Positions 25,334-36,900 of a stretch of 64,000 nt of DNA are shown one piece after another. The DNA is from Holophagales bacterium. GTDB lineage: Bacteria; Acidobacteriota; Thermoanaerobaculia; UBA5066. Where the stretch lies: assembly GCA_016716705.1 (NCBI GenBank), contig JADJVF010000014.1, forward strand, positions 65,559 to 129,558, read 5' to 3'. Made by a program: the position numbers and the translations under genes. Below the pieces are notes generated by a model that saw nothing but the letters and a program-made list of their open reading frames with translations, had not been told where the DNA came from and made no database searches. Position 1 is the stretch's first letter, and every line of letters starts with the position of its first letter.

Positions 25334-26556
25334 CGAAGACGACGAGCATCCTGAAGGTCGCCTTCCGCGCGATGGGGCGGAACAAGATGCGGTCGCTCCT
25401 GACGGCCCTCGGCATCATCATCGGCGTCGCCTGCGTCGTCGCGACGATCGGCATCGGCGAGGGGGCCCGGGTCCAGGCCGAATCCCAGCTCCAGTCCCTC
25501 GGAACGAACTTCCTGATGATCTTCCCCGGGACGACGACCTCCTCGGGCGCGCGGTCGGGCTGGGGGTCGAACTCGAAGCTCTCCGAGCAGGACGTCGACG
25601 CCATCCGCCAGGAGGTCTCGAGCGTCTCCTACGTCTCGGCCTCGATCCGGTCGGTGGCGCAGGTCGTCTACGGCAACCAGAACTGGTCGACGTCGATCCA
25701 GGGGGGCGAGGTCGACTGGCCCGCCATCCGCTCGTGGAACGTGGCGGAAGGGCAGTTCTTCACCGACGCCGACAACCGCGCCGCGGCGAAAGTCTGCGTC
25801 CTCGGGAGAACCGTGGCGACGACCCTCTTCGGCGACGAGGATCCCGTCGGGAAGATGATCCGCATCAAGAACATCCCCTTCCGCGTCGTGGGCGTCCTCG
25901 AGGCGAAGGGAGGCTCGATGATGGGCCAGGACCAGGACGACACGGTGATCGCTCCCTACCAGACGGTTCGCAAGAAGATCATGGGGACGACCTCGGTCGG
26001 CATGATCATGACCGCCGTCTCGACCCCGGACCTCGTCCTGCAGGCCCAGGAGGAGATCAGCGCGCTCCTCAGGCAGCGGCACAAGATCAACAAGGCGGCC
26101 GGGCAGGAAGACGACTTCATGATCCGGTCGCAGACCGAGATGCTCGCGCAGGCCGAGCAGCAGTCGCGGACGATGGCGGTCCTCCTCTGGTCGATCGCCG
26201 GCGTCTCGCTCCTCGTCGGCGGAATCGGAATCATGAACATCATGCTCGTCTCGGTGACCGAGCGGACCCGCGAGATCGGGGTGCGCATGGCGATCGGTGC
26301 CAAGGGGGCCGACATTCGCGCCCAGTTCCTCGTCGAGGCCGTCGTCCTCGCGGTGGCCGGGGGGATCCTCGGTATCGGCCTCGGAGTCGGGATCCAGCAG
26401 GCCGTCGCGAAGTTCGCCGGGTGGCCGGTCCTCGTGAGCACGAGCTCGGTGTCGCTCGCGTTCCTCTTCTCGGCGCTGATCGGCGTGACGTTCGGCTTCT
26501 ACCCGGCGCTAAAGGCAAGTCGTCTGGATCCGATCGAAGCGCTCAGATACGAGTGA
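25330..26556 (+). CDS. macB: ABC transporter permease, MacB type (FtsX fold)
   Basis: 408 residues. The first membrane helix (SLLTALGIIIGVACVVATIG) is followed by a periplasmic MacB-PCD domain of about 220 residues. Three C-terminal helices follow (VLLWSIAGVSLLVGGIGIMN, LVEAVVLAVAGGILGIGLG, SLAFLFSALIGVTFGFYPA). The conserved TERTREIGVRMAIGA string and the terminal ALKASRLDPIEALRYE are classic for MacB/FtsX permeases. It completes the MacA-ATPase-permease operon. The substrate cannot be told from sequence; macrolides, peptides and lipids are all known for this family. Confidence 0.92.
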   Translation: MTKTTSILKVAFRAMGRNKMRSLLTALGIIIGVACVVATIGIGEGARVQAESQLQSLGTNFLMIFPGTTTSSGARSGWGSNSKLSEQDVDAIRQEVSSVSYVSASIRSVAQVVYGNQNWSTSIQGGEVDWPAIRSWNVAEGQFFTDADNRAAAKVCVLGRTVATTLFGDEDPVGKMIRIKNIPFRVVGVLEAKGGSMMGQDQDDTVIAPYQTVRKKIMGTTSVGMIMTAVSTPDLVLQAQEEISALLRQRHKINKAAGQEDDFMIRSQTEMLAQAEQQSRTMAVLLWSIAGVSLLVGGIGIMNIMLVSVTERTREIGVRMAIGAKGADIRAQFLVEAVVLAVAGGILGIGLGVGIQQAVAKFAGWPVLVSTSSVSLAFLFSALIGVTFGFYPALKASRLDPIEALRYE

Positions 26557-26577
26557 GCAGGGCGGCGCAGGGGTAGC

Positions 26578-27255
26578 TCAGGCCAGGGGCCGCGACCGGT
26601 CGCCGACGAACGGATTCAGCCGGGATTCCTCGGCGATCGTCGTCTCCTCCCCGTGACCGGGAAGGACGAGGAGGTCGCCGGGAAGCGTCAGGATGCGGGT
26701 CTCGATCGAGGCGACGAGGTCGTCCCACGAGCCTCCCGGGAAGTCCGTCCGGCCGACGGAGCGCCGGAAGAGCGTGTCTCCGGAGAAGAGGACCCCTCTT
26801 TCGCCCTCGAGCCGGAAGCAGATGCTCCCGGGCGTGTGACCCGGCGTGTGGAGCACCTCGAGCGAGCCGCTCCCGCACGCGACGAGGTCGCCGTCGGCGA
26901 GCGTGCGGTCGACCGTGCCGGGCGCCTCGACGGGAACGCCGAACATCCGCCCCCAGCGGGCGAGGTCGGCGTAGAGCGACAGGTCGTCCTCGTGCATCAG
27001 GATCGGAGCGCCCGTTTCCCTGGACAGGCGCGCCGAGGACAGGCAGTGGTCGAGGTGGGCGTGCGTGTGGACGAGGGCGACGGCAGTGAGGCCGTGCCGC
27101 GAAAGGGCTTCGAGGACGCGGTCGGGCTCGCCGCCGGGATCCAGCACGATGGCCGCCCGGGTCGCGGCGTCGGCCACGATGGCGCAGTTGCAGCCGAGGG
27201 GGGCGACCGGGAAGGTCTCGACGAGGACGAGTCCCATCGCGTGCGAGTCTGCCAC
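26578..27255 (-). CDS. Metallo-beta-lactamase-fold hydrolase (glyoxalase II-like)
   Basis: About 225 residues. The metal motif THAHLDH, later His in HTPGHTPGS, Asp in FSGDTLF and the final His in LPGHGEET make a complete dinuclear metal site. Spacing and length match the short glyoxalase II-like (YcbL/GloB-type) hydrolases. Hydroxyacylglutathione or another thioester is a possible substrate. Two starts are possible: GTG 27255, with GAGG five bases upstream, and ATG 27237, six codons later. It is divergent from the threonine aldolase gene. Confidence 0.82.
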   Translation of the reverse strand: MADSHAMGLVLVETFPVAPLGCNCAIVADAATRAAIVLDPGGEPDRVLEALSRHGLTAVALVHTHAHLDHCLSSARLSRETGAPILMHEDDLSLYADLARWGRMFGVPVEAPGTVDRTLADGDLVACGSGSLEVLHTPGHTPGSICFRLEGERGVLFSGDTLFRRSVGRTDFPGGSWDDLVASIETRILTLPGDLLVLPGHGEETTIAEESRLNPFVGDRSRPLA

Positions 27256-27276
27256 ACGCGCCTCGCAGCGCGGGCC

Positions 27277-27282
27277 TACACT
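27277..27282 (+). promoter_or_regulatory. -10 element (TACACT) of the threonine aldolase gene
   Basis: TACACT followed by 8 nt and ATG 27291 repeats the spacing seen at asnS, hpt and the barrel-protein gene. Confidence 0.45.
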
Positions 27283-27290
27283 GCGGCGCG

Positions 27291-28348
<1,058 letters not shown>

Positions 28349-28356
28349 GAGGGGAT

Positions 28357-28380
28357 CCCGGCCGCCGTCAGGCGGCCGGG
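28357..28380. terminator. Bidirectional hairpin between threonine aldolase and ridA
   Basis: CCCGGCCGCC (28357-28366) and GGCGGCCGGG (28371-28380) form a perfect 10-bp stem with loop GTCA. The loop contains the ridA stop codon (TCA on this strand). There is no T-run on either side. Confidence 0.6.
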
Positions 28381-28760
28381 AGCTTCGCGACGACCTCGAT
28401 CTCGACCCGGGCCCCGGCCGGCAACGCCCCGACCTGGACCGTGGAGCGGGCCGGGCGATGGTCGCCGAACCGGGCGGCGTAGGCGCCGTTCATCTCGGCG
28501 AACGAGCCCATGTCGGTCAGGAAGACGGTCGTCTTCACGACGTCTTTCAGCCCGCAGCCCGCTCCGGCGAGGATCGCGGTCAGGTTGTCGAAGACGCGGT
28601 TCGTCTCCTCGGCGATCGTCCCGGAGACGAGCTTCATCGTGGCCGGGTCGAGCGGGACCTGCCCGGCGGTGAAGAGGAACCCTCCGGCGGCGATTCCCTG
28701 GGCGTACGGGCCGATGGCTTTCGGGGCGTTCTCGACGGCGATGGTGCGAAGCTCGCTCAT
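28368..28760 (-). CDS. ridA: RidA family enamine/imine deaminase
   Basis: 130 residues. It hydrolyses reactive enamines and imines released by PLP enzymes such as threonine dehydratase. Signature elements are APKAIGPYAQGIAAGGFLF near the N-terminus, TAGQVPLDP, and the C-terminal RSTVQVGALPAGARVEIE with the active-site Arg. ATG 28760 overlaps the hpt stop (ATGA), so the pair is co-translated. An upstream in-frame ATG at 28775 lies inside hpt and is not preferred. The gene ends within a hairpin shared with the convergent threonine aldolase, itself a PLP enzyme. Confidence 0.93.
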   Translation of the reverse strand: MSELRTIAVENAPKAIGPYAQGIAAGGFLFTAGQVPLDPATMKLVSGTIAEETNRVFDNLTAILAGAGCGLKDVVKTTVFLTDMGSFAEMNGAYAARFGDHRPARSTVQVGALPAGARVEIEVVAKLPAA

Positions 28761-29275
28761 TTGCTCGGGTCCCATATGGCGACGTAGGGGAGGTTGCGGT
28801 ACTTCTCGTCGAGGTCGAGTCCGTAACCGACGACGAACTCGGGGCCGATCGTGAAGCCGAGGAAGTCGACCGGGAGGTCGGCGTTCTCGGGAAGCTCCTT
28901 CTTGAGCAGCGCCGCGATCTTCAGGGAGCGCGGCTGGCGCGTCCCGAGGAGGCCGAGGAGCTTGCGAAGCGTCAGGCCCGTGTCGACGATGTCCTCGAAG
29001 ATGAGGACGTCGCGTCCGGCGATGTCGGACGAGAGGTCCCTCACGAGCTCGAAGTTCCCGGTGGAGGCGGTTCCCGAGTACGACCTCACCTGGAGGAAGT
29101 CGACGGCGACGGGAGTCGAAAGGCGCTTCAGGAGGTCGGTGAGGAAGAAGACCGAGCCCTTGAGGACTCCCACTGCCAGGATCTCGCGGCCCGCGTAGGC
29201 CGTGTCGATCTCCCTCGCCAGCTCGTCCAGCCGGGTCGCGATCTGCCCCTCTGAAATGAGTATGCGGTCAATCAC
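28757..29275 (-). CDS. hpt: Hypoxanthine phosphoribosyltransferase
   Basis: 172 residues; purine salvage from hypoxanthine or guanine and PRPP. The PRPP-binding loop is VLIFEDIVDTGLTL. Loop I (VGVLKGSVFF) and the flexible-loop region SYSGTASTG are present. The base-binding segment is DFLGFTIGPEFVVGYGLD. The start codon is GTG 29275, exactly 8 nt after TATAGT, consistent with a leaderless message. It is divergent from the 543-residue unknown gene, with which it shares an overlapping -10 region. Its stop overlaps the ridA start. Confidence 0.94.
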   Translation of the reverse strand: MIDRILISEGQIATRLDELAREIDTAYAGREILAVGVLKGSVFFLTDLLKRLSTPVAVDFLQVRSYSGTASTGNFELVRDLSSDIAGRDVLIFEDIVDTGLTLRKLLGLLGTRQPRSLKIAALLKKELPENADLPVDFLGFTIGPEFVVGYGLDLDEKYRNLPYVAIWDPSK

Positions 29276-29283
29276 GGGACGAA

Positions 29284-29291
29284 ACTATAAT
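29284..29291. promoter_or_regulatory. Overlapping divergent -10 elements (hpt / unknown gene)
   Basis: ACTATAAT holds TATAGT reading left (29289-29284, 8 nt from the hpt GTG) and TATAAT reading right (29286-29291). The rightward transcript would have a leader of about 20 nt, with GAGAGG before TTG 29318. The two promoters cannot be occupied at once. Confidence 0.55.
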
Positions 29292-29317
29292 GCAGGTGCA
29301 GTCCCGAGAGGTTTACG

Positions 29318-30949
29318 TTGAGCACGTCCATCGTCGATTTGAAGACCCTTCACGACGCCTATACGAGGCTGACCGAGAAGTTCAAGACCTTCTGGACGTT
29401 TCACCAGTTCCTCCAGGGGGTCCACAAGACCTTCTTCGGTGATGCACCCGGCTACCAGATCGACTTCCAGGGGCTCTACGACCAGATCAAGTCCGTGACC
29501 ACCATCCTGAACGTCCAGCCCCCGCCGGTCGTCATGGACCAGATCAACCAGCTGGACGGACGCCTCGACGTCGTCTACCGCGCGCTCTCGGCCGACGACG
29601 AGAAGATCGCCGCGAGCTGGGTGAGGCGCTTCTTCGAGAAGGTGAGGACGGAGGACGAGAAGCTCCTCCTGGCGATTCTCCGCTTCTACTTCCACGCGCG
29701 TCAGGTCTCGCCGGAAGCCATCGACAAGATGGACTTCCTCGTCACGCTCGTCGGAGCCCGCCGCTCCCTCGACGACGGCCGCTACCTTCCCCGGTTCCCC
29801 CAGGAGCTGACCAAGCTCTTCGCGGCCCTTCTCGGTCTCGTTCGCCGCTCGCCGGCCCCGGCTGCGGAGCTGACGGCCGCGGTGAAGGCGCTCGGCCTCA
29901 TCCGCCAGGACATCGACGGGTGCGATCGCTTCGAGGACCTCACGGAGAAGAAGATCCTCGACAGCCTGAGGACCGTCAAGCACAGGCTCGGCCCGGCGTA
30001 CTACGACACGAACGTCCTGTCGGCCATCCTGGAGGCGAACCTCGCCGCCAAGAACCGGTTCCAGACCCTCTACCGGAACGAGGAGAGACGGATCTTCGAG
30101 TCGTCCCAGCAGCTCCTCGACATCGAACGCGAGCTGTCGCGGCGGCCCGAGGTCGCGGACGCCGACCTGCAGGAGGAGTTCCGCAGGTTCCGCCAGTTCA
30201 AGGAGGAGTTCGACAAGAACCGGAACGAGGGGGAGATCCGGCACGGACAGGTCACCCGACTCGCCGAGGCGATCGACCAGCTGATGGCCAGGCTCGACGG
30301 GGCGGGCGAGGCCGCCGGGGAGGCGCTTCCGGAGGCCCTTCCGGTCGTCGACGAGGAGGAGCTGTCCGAGGCGAGGGAGACGATCAGCGGCTTCTTCCCC
30401 GGGCGGGACACGGTGGCCGCTTCCCCCGAGCCGACGAGGCAGGAGCGGACGCTTCCGGCGTTCGTCAAGGACGGCCTCCTCGCGGAGTACGCCTCCAAGA
30501 TCCTCTACTCGATCGACATGCTCCGGGGCGGGGCGGGGTCGGGGCAGGCCGCCTATGGCGCTTCGCTGTCGCGGTTCCGCCTCGAGCCGTGGGAAGTGCG
30601 CTCCGCCCGGCGACTCCAGGCGGAGGAGCTCGATTCGACCGCGGAGGACTCTGCCTACGACAACCTCTACATCGAAGGGGCGGCCCTGCGCCTCATGGTG
30701 GACGACATCGCGACGAGGCTGAAGGCCCCCTCCGGCGAACCGGCCGATGCGAGCGACCTCGACAAGGCGAGCGAGTGTCTCGGGCGGGCACAGGATCTCG
30801 ATCGCCGTTTCCGGCAGGCGCTCGAGGCGACGGGGCCGGAAGGCCCCCCCGAGCGGCTGAACGAGCTGACCCGCTCGCGCTTCCGTCTCCTCCGGGCCTT
30901 TTCAGGCCTCTGGCTCCTCCACAACGCCCGGGTCTCGGGAGGGGAGTAG
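29318..30949 (+). CDS. Large predicted cytoplasmic protein of unknown function
   Basis: 543 residues with no signal peptide or membrane segment. The N-terminal 100 residues are aromatic-rich (FKTFWTFHQFLQGVHKTFFG). Then come mostly helical, charged regions with probable coiled coil (about 235-330, for example EEFRRFRQFKEEFDKNR). An acidic linker near 345-365 and a helical C-terminal third complete it. No known family is recognised. The start is TTG 29318, preceded by GAGAGG. A perfect TATAAT at 29286-29291 serves it. It stands between hpt and lysS, with lysS having its own promoter. It is likely a real gene given length, codon bias and ribosome site. Confidence 0.7.
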   Translation: MSTSIVDLKTLHDAYTRLTEKFKTFWTFHQFLQGVHKTFFGDAPGYQIDFQGLYDQIKSVTTILNVQPPPVVMDQINQLDGRLDVVYRALSADDEKIAASWVRRFFEKVRTEDEKLLLAILRFYFHARQVSPEAIDKMDFLVTLVGARRSLDDGRYLPRFPQELTKLFAALLGLVRRSPAPAAELTAAVKALGLIRQDIDGCDRFEDLTEKKILDSLRTVKHRLGPAYYDTNVLSAILEANLAAKNRFQTLYRNEERRIFESSQQLLDIERELSRRPEVADADLQEEFRRFRQFKEEFDKNRNEGEIRHGQVTRLAEAIDQLMARLDGAGEAAGEALPEALPVVDEEELSEARETISGFFPGRDTVAASPEPTRQERTLPAFVKDGLLAEYASKILYSIDMLRGGAGSGQAAYGASLSRFRLEPWEVRSARRLQAEELDSTAEDSAYDNLYIEGAALRLMVDDIATRLKAPSGEPADASDLDKASECLGRAQDLDRRFRQALEATGPEGPPERLNELTRSRFRLLRAFSGLWLLHNARVSGGE

Positions 30950-30982
30950 CCGCCGGTCCGAGCGGTTCCGCACCTGCGGAGT

Positions 30983-31011
30983 TTGACCGGGGAGGAGGGC
31001 GCGCGGAGAAT
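30983..31011 (+). promoter_or_regulatory. Promoter of lysS, leaderless spacing
   Basis: TTGACC (30983-30988), 17-nt spacer, GAGAAT (31006-31011), then 9 nt to ATG 31021. Both hexamers are recognisable, so transcription should begin about at the start codon. The GGGGAGGAGG in the spacer would not be in the message. Confidence 0.6.
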
Positions 31012-31020
31012 CGGCGCCCC

Positions 31021-32562
<1,542 letters not shown>

Positions 32563-32566
<4 letters not shown>

Positions 32567-33710
32567 TCGAGCTCCTCCTGGCCCGCCGCTACCTCTTCGC
32601 TTCGCGGCGAGACGCGCAGGTCGGGGTCGTCGCGGCGGCGGCGTTCGTCGGGCTCGTCCTCGGCGTCGCGGCGCTCGTCGTGTCCCTCGCCCTTCTCTCG
32701 GGATTCCAGGCCCACGTCCTCACGCGGCTCGCCGAGGAGGCGCCCCACGTCCTCGTCTCGCCGGCCGGCCGGCCCGACTTCGCGGCCGCCGAGGGAGTCG
32801 CCGGGAGGCTCGCGGAAATCCCGGGGGTCGTCTCCGTCACCCCGGTCGTTCGCGGGCGCGGCTGGATCACCGTGCGCGGACAGGCGATCCCCGCGGTGCT
32901 GGCGGGACGGGAGGGGGCGGAAGGGATCCGCCTCGACCCGGCCCAGGCGCGGCAGCTCTCGGTGCTTCCCGGTGAGGACGTCACGATCGTCTCCTCGCGG
33001 ACTCGTCTTTCCCCGCTCGGCCCTGTTCCCGTCACGGCGACGCTCTCCGTGAAGGAGGTCGGTGCCACCGCGACGGGGCGCCGCCAGCCGGAGGCGGTCC
33101 TGCCGGCCGAGACGACCCGGAGGCTCTTCGGCCTCCCGCCGGGAGGCGCCACGGGGTTCGAGCTGCGACTCGCCGACCCGGGGACCGCGCTGGACGTCGC
33201 TCGAGGGCGAGGGAGACGCTCGGCATGACATCCACCGCGACGACGACGTGGCAGGAGGCGAATCGTCCGCTGCTCCTCGCGCTCCGGCTCGAGAGAATCG
33301 CAATCTTCGCCACCGTATTCCTCGTCGTCGTCGTGGCGGGCCTGAATCTCGCGGCGACGTCGGCGGTCCTGGCGGCCACTCGCCGGGGAGACGCGGCCGT
33401 CCTGACGGTCCTCGGCGCCTCCCCGAGCGTCCTTTCCCGCGTCTTTCTCCTCGTCGGCCTCCTTCTCGGGGCCGTCGGCACGCTGACCGGCCTCCTGCTG
33501 GGTGTGGTCCTCGCCGTCGTCCTCGACGCGACCCACGCCATCCCGCTCCCGGCCGAGCTCTTCGCTCTCGCGCACGTTCCCTTCAAGCCTGGCGCGAGGG
33601 ATCTCCTGGCCGTGGGCGCCTTCTCGCTCGCCTGGTCGTTCCTCTCCTCTTTCGCGCCGGCCCGCATGGCCGCGCGGGTCGACGTGACGGAGGCGCTCCG
33701 TGCCGGGTGA
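32563..33710 (+). CDS. lolC: Lipoprotein-releasing ABC permease, LolC/LolE type (frame broken near 33203)
   Basis: FtsX-fold permease of the Lol system, which extracts lipoproteins from the inner membrane. Residues begin LIELLLARRYLFASRR, the family's 'RYL' start. A first helix (AAAFVGLVLGVAALVVSLAL) and a periplasmic domain follow. In a second frame come WQEANRPLLLALRLERIAIF and three helices, ending RMAARVDVTEALRAG. One base appears lost near 33203; the corrected length is about 382 residues. No ATG, GTG or TTG fits the start. CTG 32563, overlapping the lysS TGA, with AAGGGGA upstream, is the best candidate. lolD follows with an 11-bp overlap. Confidence 0.8.
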
Positions 33711-34383
33711 GCCGCTTCTCGTCGCCGAGTCGCTCGCACGCGGGTTCGGGGAGGGAGAGGCGCGCCTCGAGCTCTTCTCGGGCCTTTCCCTGACCCTCGG
33801 GGTGGGAGATGCCGTCGCGATCGTCGGCCCGTCGGGCTGTGGCAAGTCGACCCTCCTCCACCTCCTCGCGGGCCTCGATCGCCCCGACGCCGGGCGCGTC
33901 GCCGTCGACGGACGAGACTGGGAGACGCTCGCTCCCGAGCCGAAGGCGAAGTGGCGGGGCGAGTCCGTCGGGTTCGTGTTCCAGCTGCACCACCTGCTGC
34001 CGGAGCTGACGGCAGAGGAGAACGTCGCCCTGCCGCTCTTTCTCGCGGGGGTCGGCGACTCTGCCGCCCGGGCGTCGGCGCGGGAGCTCCTCGCGAGAGT
34101 CGGCCTCGTCCGCCAGGCCGGGAGCCTTCCCCGCGTCCTCTCCGGCGGAGAGCGGCAGCGCGTCGCCATCGCGAGGGCCGTCGTGCGCCGGCCGCGCCTC
34201 CTCCTCTGCGACGAGCCGACCGGGAGCCTCGACGCCGCCCACGCCGCAGACGTCCTCGAGCTCCTCCTGGGCACGGCGCGCGAGCGCGCGGGAGCCCTCC
34301 TTCTGGTCACGCACGACCCGGGTGTCGCCGCTCGCTGCGGGACCGTTCTGACGCTCTCGCCGGGCGGTCTCGCGGCCTCCTGA
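33700..34383 (+). CDS. lolD: Lipoprotein-releasing ABC ATPase
   Basis: 227 residues. Walker A is GPSGCGKST, the signature is LSGGERQRVA and Walker B with its following segment is LLLCDEPTGSLD. The switch region is LVTHDPGVA. The subfamily string FVFQLHHLLPELTAEENVALP is characteristic of LolD/MacB-type ATPases. GTG 33700 lies inside the end of lolC, so the permease and ATPase are translationally coupled. Only one permease gene is seen, which suggests a homodimeric LolF-like arrangement rather than separate LolC and LolE; that is inference. Confidence 0.9.
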   Translation: MPGEPLLVAESLARGFGEGEARLELFSGLSLTLGVGDAVAIVGPSGCGKSTLLHLLAGLDRPDAGRVAVDGRDWETLAPEPKAKWRGESVGFVFQLHHLLPELTAEENVALPLFLAGVGDSAARASARELLARVGLVRQAGSLPRVLSGGERQRVAIARAVVRRPRLLLCDEPTGSLDAAHAADVLELLLGTARERAGALLLVTHDPGVAARCGTVLTLSPGGLAAS

Positions 34384-34406
34384 GCGGCCGGAGCGCTGGC
34401 ATCCCG

Positions 34407-34449
34407 TATGCTAGGATCCGGAGACGGTCGAAGTCCGCTTCCCAAGCGG
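34407..34449 (+). promoter_or_regulatory. clpC promoter region and leader hairpin
   Basis: Two candidate -10s overlap, TATGCT (34407-34412) and TAGGAT (34412-34417), followed by a leader of about 45 nt. The leader holds a short hairpin, CCGCTT-ccc-AAGCGG (about 34435-34449), some 20 nt before ATG 34469. No CIRCE element was found. Confidence 0.35.
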
Positions 34450-34468
34450 TCTCCGTCGAGGTCGAGCC

Positions 34469-36895
34469 ATGTTCGAAAAGTACAACGAGAAAGCCCGCCG
34501 CGCCCTCTTTTTCGCCCGGTACGAGGCCTCGAAGCTCGGCTCGAAGGTCATCGAGTCCGAGCACATCCTCCTCGGCATCCTGCGCGAAGGGGAGGACGTC
34601 ACGCGGGAGATCTTCGCCAGGTTCAACGTGAAGCCGGACGACGTCCGCCGCGAGATCGAGGGGGACCGGGTCTTCGTCGAGCGCGTCTCGTCGTCGCAGG
34701 AGCTCCCCCTCTCGGAGGAGTCGAAGAAGATCCTCGCCTACGCCTCGCACGAGGCGGAGTCGATGATGCACCCCTACGTCGGGACGGAGCACCTCCTGAT
34801 CGGCATCCTCCGCGTCGACCCGTGCGTCGCCTCCCGGCTCCTCGCCGGGCACGGCTTCAACCTCTACGGCGTGCGCGAGGAAGCGATCGCCCTGATCAAG
34901 GAGCGCGAGGCCTCCAAGCAGAAGAAGGAGCTCCCGTTCCTGGCCGAGTACGCCCGCGACCTGACGGCCCTCGCCGCCCAGGGGACTTTCGACCCGCTCG
35001 TGGGGCGTGACAAGGAAGTCGAACGGATCATCCAGATCCTCTCGCGGCGGACGAAGAACAACCCGATCCTCCTCGGCGAGCCCGGAGTCGGGAAGACGGC
35101 CATCGTGGAGGGGCTCGCCCAGCGGATCATCGAGGGGGCGGTCCCGCTGTTCCTGGCGAACAAGAAGATCCTCGCGATGGACCTCTCCCTCATCGTGGCC
35201 GGGACGAAGTACCGCGGCCAGTTCGAGGAGCGCCTGAAGGGGATCCTGAAGGAGCTCAGGGAGAACCAGGACCTCATCATCTTCATCGACGAGATCCACT
35301 CCCTCATCGGCGCGGGCTCGGCCGAGGGGTCGCTCGACGCGGCGAACATCCTCAAGCCGGCGCTCTCGCGGGGCGAGATCGCCTGCATCGGCGCCACGAC
35401 GATGAAGGAGTACCGCAAGTACATCGAGAAGGACCGCTCGCTCCTCCGGCGCTTCCAGGCGGTCACGGTGAACCCGCCGGACGAGGAGGAGACGCTTCAG
35501 ATCCTCGAGGGGATCCGCGAGCGCTACGAGAGGTTCCACCGGGTCCGCTACTCGCCCGACGCGGTGAAGGCCGCCGTCTACCAGTCGAGCCGGTACATCC
35601 CCGACCGCTTCTTCCCCGACAAGGCGATCGACCTCCTCGACGAGGCGGGCGCCAAGGTCAAGCTCCGTCTCACCGCGGACACGCAGAACCTGCGCCGGCT
35701 CGAGAACGAGGCCCGGCAGATCGTCAAGGAGATGAAGAAGGCGATCTCCGAGAAGGACTTCGAGCACGCCGTCTCGCTCCGCGAGCGCGAGGTCGAGATC
35801 AAGGAAGAGATCGAGCGGACGCGCGGCGCGCAGCTCGACGAGAGCTCGTTCACCGAGGTCGTCCGCGGCGACATCGAGGAGATCATCGCGAGCTGGACCG
35901 GGATCCCGGTCACGTCGATCCAGGTCGAGGAGGCCGAGAAGCTCCTCAACATGGAGACGACGCTCCGCAGGCGCGTCATCGGCCAGGACCGGGCCATCGA
36001 CGCGATCTCCAGGGCCATCCGCCGTTCCCGCCTCGGGGTGAAGAACCCGAACCGCCCGATGGGTTCGTTCATCTTCCTGGGGCCGTCGGGCGTCGGGAAG
36101 ACCGAGGTCGCCCGGCGGATCGCGGAGTTCCTGTTCGACCACCAGAAGGCGCTGGTCCGCTTCGACATGTCGGAGTACATGGAGAAGCACGCCGTCTCCA
36201 AGCTGATCGGCTCTCCTCCCGGCTACGTCGGGCACGAGGAAGGCGGGCAGCTCACGGAGCGGATCCGCAGGCAGCCCTATTCCGTCATCCTTCTCGACGA
36301 GATCGAGAAGGCCCACCCCGACATCGCAAACCTCCTCCTGCAGATCCTGGAGGACGGCCAGCTGACCGACGCCTACGGAAACACGGTCGACTTCAAGAAC
36401 ACGCTCATCATCATGACTTCGAACATCGGGACGAAGTTCCTCGTGAACCAGGCGCGCGTGGGGTTCGGCGACGGCAAGAACGCCCCCCCGGCGCGCGAGG
36501 TGGAGGAGATGGTCCTGAAGGAGCTCCGGCGCGAGTTCTCGCCCGAGTTCACGAACCGGATCGACGAGGTCATCGTCTTCAATCCGCTCTCGACGGACAA
36601 CCTCCGGGCGATCTGCCGCCTCCTGCTCGACGACGTCGCAGAGACGCTGAAGCACCGCGGCCTGGAGCTCGTGGCCGACCAGATGGCCGTGGACTGGCTC
36701 CTCTCGATGTCGGGACAGGATGCCCACTCGGGAGCCCGGCCGCTCAGGCGGACGATCCAGCGACACGTGGAGGATGCGGTATCCGAATTGCTTATCGGCG
36801 CCCGGGAGCACCTCGAGTGCCTGGAAGTGACAGTGATCGACAACGAACTGAAGGTTCTCGTCCGCTCGTCGGCCGCGATCGTGCCCGGGCGGTAA
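34469..36895 (+). CDS. clpC: ClpC-type AAA+ unfoldase of the Clp protease
   Basis: 808 residues. The N-domain has two repeats (about 1-140: YNEKARRALFFARYEA, then SEHILLGILREGED). AAA1 carries Walker A GEPGVGKTA and Walker B FIDEIHSLIGAG. A UVR-type coiled segment (IVKEMKKAISEKDFEHAVSL) in the middle distinguishes ClpC from ClpA/ClpB. AAA2 has GPSGVGKTEVARR and LLDEIEKAHPD. The loop VGF, in ARVGFGDGK, corresponds to the ClpP-binding tripeptide. So it should feed substrates to ClpP for degradation in stress and protein quality control. It has its own promoter region and is followed after 5 bp by bamA. Confidence 0.94.
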   Translation: MFEKYNEKARRALFFARYEASKLGSKVIESEHILLGILREGEDVTREIFARFNVKPDDVRREIEGDRVFVERVSSSQELPLSEESKKILAYASHEAESMMHPYVGTEHLLIGILRVDPCVASRLLAGHGFNLYGVREEAIALIKEREASKQKKELPFLAEYARDLTALAAQGTFDPLVGRDKEVERIIQILSRRTKNNPILLGEPGVGKTAIVEGLAQRIIEGAVPLFLANKKILAMDLSLIVAGTKYRGQFEERLKGILKELRENQDLIIFIDEIHSLIGAGSAEGSLDAANILKPALSRGEIACIGATTMKEYRKYIEKDRSLLRRFQAVTVNPPDEEETLQILEGIRERYERFHRVRYSPDAVKAAVYQSSRYIPDRFFPDKAIDLLDEAGAKVKLRLTADTQNLRRLENEARQIVKEMKKAISEKDFEHAVSLREREVEIKEEIERTRGAQLDESSFTEVVRGDIEEIIASWTGIPVTSIQVEEAEKLLNMETTLRRRVIGQDRAIDAISRAIRRSRLGVKNPNRPMGSFIFLGPSGVGKTEVARRIAEFLFDHQKALVRFDMSEYMEKHAVSKLIGSPPGYVGHEEGGQLTERIRRQPYSVILLDEIEKAHPDIANLLLQILEDGQLTDAYGNTVDFKNTLIIMTSNIGTKFLVNQARVGFGDGKNAPPAREVEEMVLKELRREFSPEFTNRIDEVIVFNPLSTDNLRAICRLLLDDVAETLKHRGLELVADQMAVDWLLSMSGQDAHSGARPLRRTIQRHVEDAVSELLIGAREHLECLEVTVIDNELKVLVRSSAAIVPGR

Positions 36896-36900
36896 GGCGC

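Noticed and set aside
34407..34468. CIRCE or sigma-32 heat-shock control of clpC
   Set aside because: The leader has only a 6-bp hairpin and vegetative-like -10 candidates; no CIRCE palindrome was found.
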